In this document: piece by piece, positions 60,656-64,000 of the stretch
Numbering within the stretch: position 1 is the stretch's first letter
How the letters are laid out: each line of letters opens with the position of its first letter
From: Flammula alnicola
Taxonomy: Eukaryota > Basidiomycota > Agaricomycetes > Agaricales > Strophariaceae
DNA: 64,000 bases
Assembly (NCBI GenBank): GCA_015499995.1
Contig: JADNRV010000038.1
Location: 124,001-188,000, forward strand
Direction: 5' to 3'
Translations under genes and position numbers: made by a program
The notes under the pieces: model-generated
Databases searched by the model: none
Seen by the model: the letters and a program-made list of their open reading frames with translations, nothing else
Told to the model about the DNA's origin: nothing

Positions 60656-61635
60656 CACAATTTACTATATGCCCGAGTGCTTTAGTGAAATGGCGTTGCA
60701 ACGAGAAGGGTCGTATTTATATTCGACGCCAGAGCAGCTAGGTAGGCTTTATGAGACAAGAAAGCAAGGCTCTAGACATGCCCAAGTCTCAGAGCGTCAT
60801 CCTTCGAGTCTTCGCCGAGGGTCCAAGTTAATCTAGGCCGTGAATGTAGACAAATCAGACGGAGGCCTTATGCCGGATGTTCTTTTGCATAGCCCAACGA
60901 ATTACTGGAGAAGACATAAGCGCATCACGAGAGACTAGCGACTCGAAACGGAGGCTTACTTGCTAGATATTCCTATAGTCTTCCAAGATTCTTCGCCATG
61001 GGCTCGAGGTGATCTGGGTCTCCGATACAAAAGTTGTGACGAGTCAGGCCTCCATCCTCAGGCCTCAGGTCTTGCTGCATGTCGACACGCCGTATTGTGG
61101 ACTAGAAACATACGGTTGTCAGTTTGATTATGAGGAAATATAACAACGAGCTCTTTTACAGAGGAAGCGTCGCAGCTCAATCTGATATGTACGACGGCTT
61201 CATCATGCACCACGAGTGAAGGTTGCGTTCAGGGGTTATTCAGGCCCGAAGTACGAGCATCATTCAGAGTAAGCTATTCATGAAACGTTTTTTCAAGTTG
61301 AAGATTTTTGTAGTCAAGACTTGGTCAAGACTCCGAGTCAAAAACGACCGGTCAGCTCGGTCGGCTAGGCGTGTGAACTGCGCCAAACGACGACCAACAC
61401 ACCTTTTCCACCATCCACAACGTGCAAAATCGAGATCCCAGAAAGCCAGTCGCGGACACAACCTACAACGTCCTGTTGACCCACAGAACATCGCAAAACC
61501 ACCCAAATTTCCCAAAGGCGCTCGTATCAAAGCCGCCCGTATCCAAGTCGCCGTTCTACAGCCAGCACCCATCCAGTGGCCACGTCTTTTAGACCCCTCA
61601 AACCCCTGATATTCTGCATAAATTAGTTCGAAAGC
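60656..61635. other. Divergent promoter region, SDR gene and DHH1
   Basis: About 980 bases. The frame at 61223-61609 covers the probable long 5' leader of DHH1 (CA- and CC-rich) and shows no domain. No other gene is supported. Confidence 0.45.
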
Positions 61636-63362
61636 ATGTCCCAAGGAGCTACATCTTCCTCGTCCACGTGCGTATGTTGGCACCATCGAGGGGAACCCAG
61701 AACTGATATTGAGCTTTTCCCAAAAAAACAGACCCGCAAACAATGATTCGTCCTGGAAAACAGGCCTCCGACCGCCCCCAAAAGATATCCGCCCCCAGAC
61801 GGAAGATGTAACAGCCACGAAGGGCACCGAATTCGAGGATATGTTCCTCAGGCGCGAGCTCCTTATGGGCATCTTCGAAGCCGGGTTCGAGAAGCCGTCC
61901 CCCATCCAAGAAGAGGCCATCCCAATCGCCCTCACTAAACGCGATGTCCTCGCCCGTGCAAAGAACGGCACCGGAAAAACAGCTGCTTTCGTCATCCCAT
62001 CTCTCCAGCAAATCGATATCAACAAGAACAAGATCCAGGCGCTTCTCCTCGTCCCTACCCGTGAACTTGCCCTGCAAACCTCCCAGGTGTGCAAAATCCT
62101 TGGAAAACACATGGGCCTCCAGGTCATGGTCACCACCGGAGGCACCACCCTCAAAGATGATATTTTGCGGTTGTCCGAGATCGTCCACGTACTCGTCGGT
62201 ACCCCTGGCCGTATCCTCGATTTAGCCGGCAAAGGCGTTGCGGACCTCAGCGAATGCCCGGTTTTCGTCATGGACGAGGCCGACAAGCTTCTTTCCCCCG
62301 AATTCGCCCCTGTTATGGAGCAATTGCTCTCTTTCCTCCCTGCTGACCGTCAAGTGATGTTGTTCAGCGCTACTTTCCCAATGATCGTTAAAGATTTCAA
62401 GGTTCACATGTTCATGCGATTTTTACATTTTTCATGCTGACACGAGATCTAGGACAAGCACATGAAGTCTCCTTATGAGATCAACCTCATGGACGAGCTC
62501 ACCCTCCGTGGTGTCACTCAATACTACGCATATGTCGAAGAGCGACAAAAGGTCCATTGCCTAAATACCCTCTTCTCCAAGGTAAATCTTTTTCTTTCAC
62601 CGTCTTCGATTTATTTCCCAACTAAAAATTTACTGATTTTAAATTTCTGCGATCCAGCTTCAAATTAATCAATCTATCATCTTCTGTAATTCTACCAACC
62701 GCGTCGAGCTCCTCGCGAAGAAAGTGACCGAGCTCGGGTACTCGTGTTTCTACTCGCATGCCAAAATGCTCCAATCGCACCGTAATCGCGTCTTCCACGA
62801 CTTCCGCAACGGCGTGTGCCGCAATCTCGTCTGCTCGGACCTCCTCACGCGCGGTATCGATATCCAGGCAGTCAACGTCGTCATCAACTTCGATTTCCCC
62901 AAGAACAGCGAGACGTATCTCCATCGCATTGGTCGGTCTGGACGCTTCGGACATTTGGGTCTGGCGATCAACTTGGTCACCTATGAGGACAGGTTCAACC
63001 TTTATAAGATCGAACAAGAGCTGGGCACGGAAATCCAGCCGATTCCTCAGACCATTGATCGAGGGCTGTATGTTGCGCCCAGCGGTGGAGAGGAGAGTCA
63101 GGTCCAGAGGCCACCTCAGCAACCTCAGGCTCACGCCCAGCTCCAGCCCCAGCCAGCCCAGCAGCAGCAACAAAGGCAGCAACATGTACCAAGTGCTCCA
63201 GTACAAAGGAATGGACAACAGCTGCCGCTCCCACAACAGCAACAACAAGCCCTGCCACAGCAAATTCAGCCTCAGGCTATACAACAACATCAGAACGGAG
63301 TGCTTCCTGTTCAGCACCGACCCGTGCCTGCGTATCGTCAAGGAGTTCCTCTTCCTCGGTGA
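61636..63362 (+). CDS. DHH1: DEAD-box RNA helicase DHH1/DDX6
   Basis: Cytoplasmic P-body helicase that links mRNA decapping with translational repression. Exons are 61636-61667, 61732-62401, 62453-62581 and 62658-63362. Motifs in order: [13 protein letters not shown] (Q motif), [41 protein letters not shown], then in the second RecA domain [37 protein letters not shown] and [10 protein letters not shown]. All key residues are present. [11 protein letters not shown] and the form NGTGKT are diagnostic of the Dhh1/DDX6 group. The C-terminal extension is Gln/Pro-rich and disordered, common in fungal Dhh1 and likely to aid condensate formation. Start [11 protein letters not shown] is spliced to PANNDSSW. 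Confidence 0.95.
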
Positions 63363-64000
63363 GGGGCTTTGATTAGCGTAGATTGGAGTGAGAGGTATAG
63401 TGGAGGCTTCGGCGCGTCATGAGGAGAAGAGAAGAGGAAGAGCGTTGAGTACGGAGAGAGCACGGAGAGAGCAGAGAAGCAAGTAGTGCCGCCAGTGGCT
63501 GGTAGGAGATACAGGGCGGCGGAGATCGAGGCCAGCGAGTGCCCAACTCGCATAAACACAGATTCACATTCACAATTCACAGTCGCAAATCCCCCTTCCC
63601 CCTCTGAACCTTTCAGCTATGCGCCGTCACGATATCGCAAATCGCATAACCGTCTTTGCATGATTTACTTGATAATTTCGACTACCCACGACGAGGTCCG
63701 GCGATCCAGACATATCATACCCTTATCCTCGCAATAAACTTCGCAAGAGCTATTTTTTCGTTCGACAATACACACCACATCCACCCCTCATAAACCCGCG
63801 CACCCATTGATTGAGCGGTTGATCAACCATCCGCTTATACACCCCACCCATTGACCATCCATTCATTTCTGTATCATCCATCAGCTCATCGCTATCTATA
63901 TCTTCCCCTTTTTTTCTTCAAGGTTATCCCCCGACCCAACGTCATGTGCCCATACATTCCACGTCTTACACGCGGTTGACGCACCCACTCTTCGTCCACG
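63363..64000. other. DHH1 downstream flank to window end
   Basis: 3' UTR followed by a pyrimidine- and CA-rich stretch (63590-64000) that resembles the leader of a further gene beyond the window. No complete ORF was seen. Confidence 0.4.

Noticed and set aside
61264..62286. Minus-strand open frame of 340 codons
   Set aside because: It lies antisense to the conserved DHH1 exons, has Ser/Arg-rich low-complexity composition and no domain. It is a shadow of the helicase frame.

Overview
The window is nuclear DNA from a filamentous basidiomycete, most likely an Agaricomycete. Coding regions are cut by many short GT-AG introns, mostly about 45-70 nt. Several families typical of mushroom-forming fungi are present: a NACHT NTPase with the usual N-terminal signature, a DUF6534-type seven-helix membrane protein, a DUF4436 protein, fast-evolving F-box proteins and a 12-cysteine small secreted protein. 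No CRISPR array, operon, tRNA or rRNA gene was found.

Layout. 0-14 kb is gene dense: the 3' part of an MFS transporter, an F-box protein, and two ribosome-biogenesis genes, MAK5/DDX24 (60S) and PWP2 (U3 snoRNP), followed by a tandemly duplicated segment of about 340 bp upstream of a hypothetical gene. 16-20 kb holds a cysteine-rich secreted protein that is only visible after splicing, a membrane glycoprotein, a MITE and a DUF4436 gene. 22.6-27.9 kb is a segmental duplication of the PWP2 3' end, its downstream flank and a small probable mitochondrial gene. One copy is decayed and split by a foreign block of about 2.1 kb; the other keeps an intact small gene. 28-43.6 kb is gene poor, with only weak candidates. 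43.7-64 kb is dense again: two small single-TM proteins, DUF6534, a second F-box gene, a GT32 glycosyltransferase, a decayed sedolisin protease, SDH5/SDHAF2, a second MITE copy, a NACHT NTPase, a short-chain dehydrogenase and the DEAD-box helicase DHH1/DDX6.

Genes do not form one pathway. Housekeeping functions (rRNA processing, mRNA decay, succinate dehydrogenase assembly) sit beside accessory genes. The most interesting items are: (1) a MITE family of about 280 bp with perfect TIRs and four internal copies of one 13-14 bp motif, both copies lying 147-167 bp upstream of start codons; (2) the 12-cysteine secreted protein; (3) a sedolisin that has lost two catalytic aspartates and carries two frameshifts; (4) the PWP2-centred segmental duplication. 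Exon borders were assigned by eye from splice consensus and reading frame, so all boundaries are predictions.
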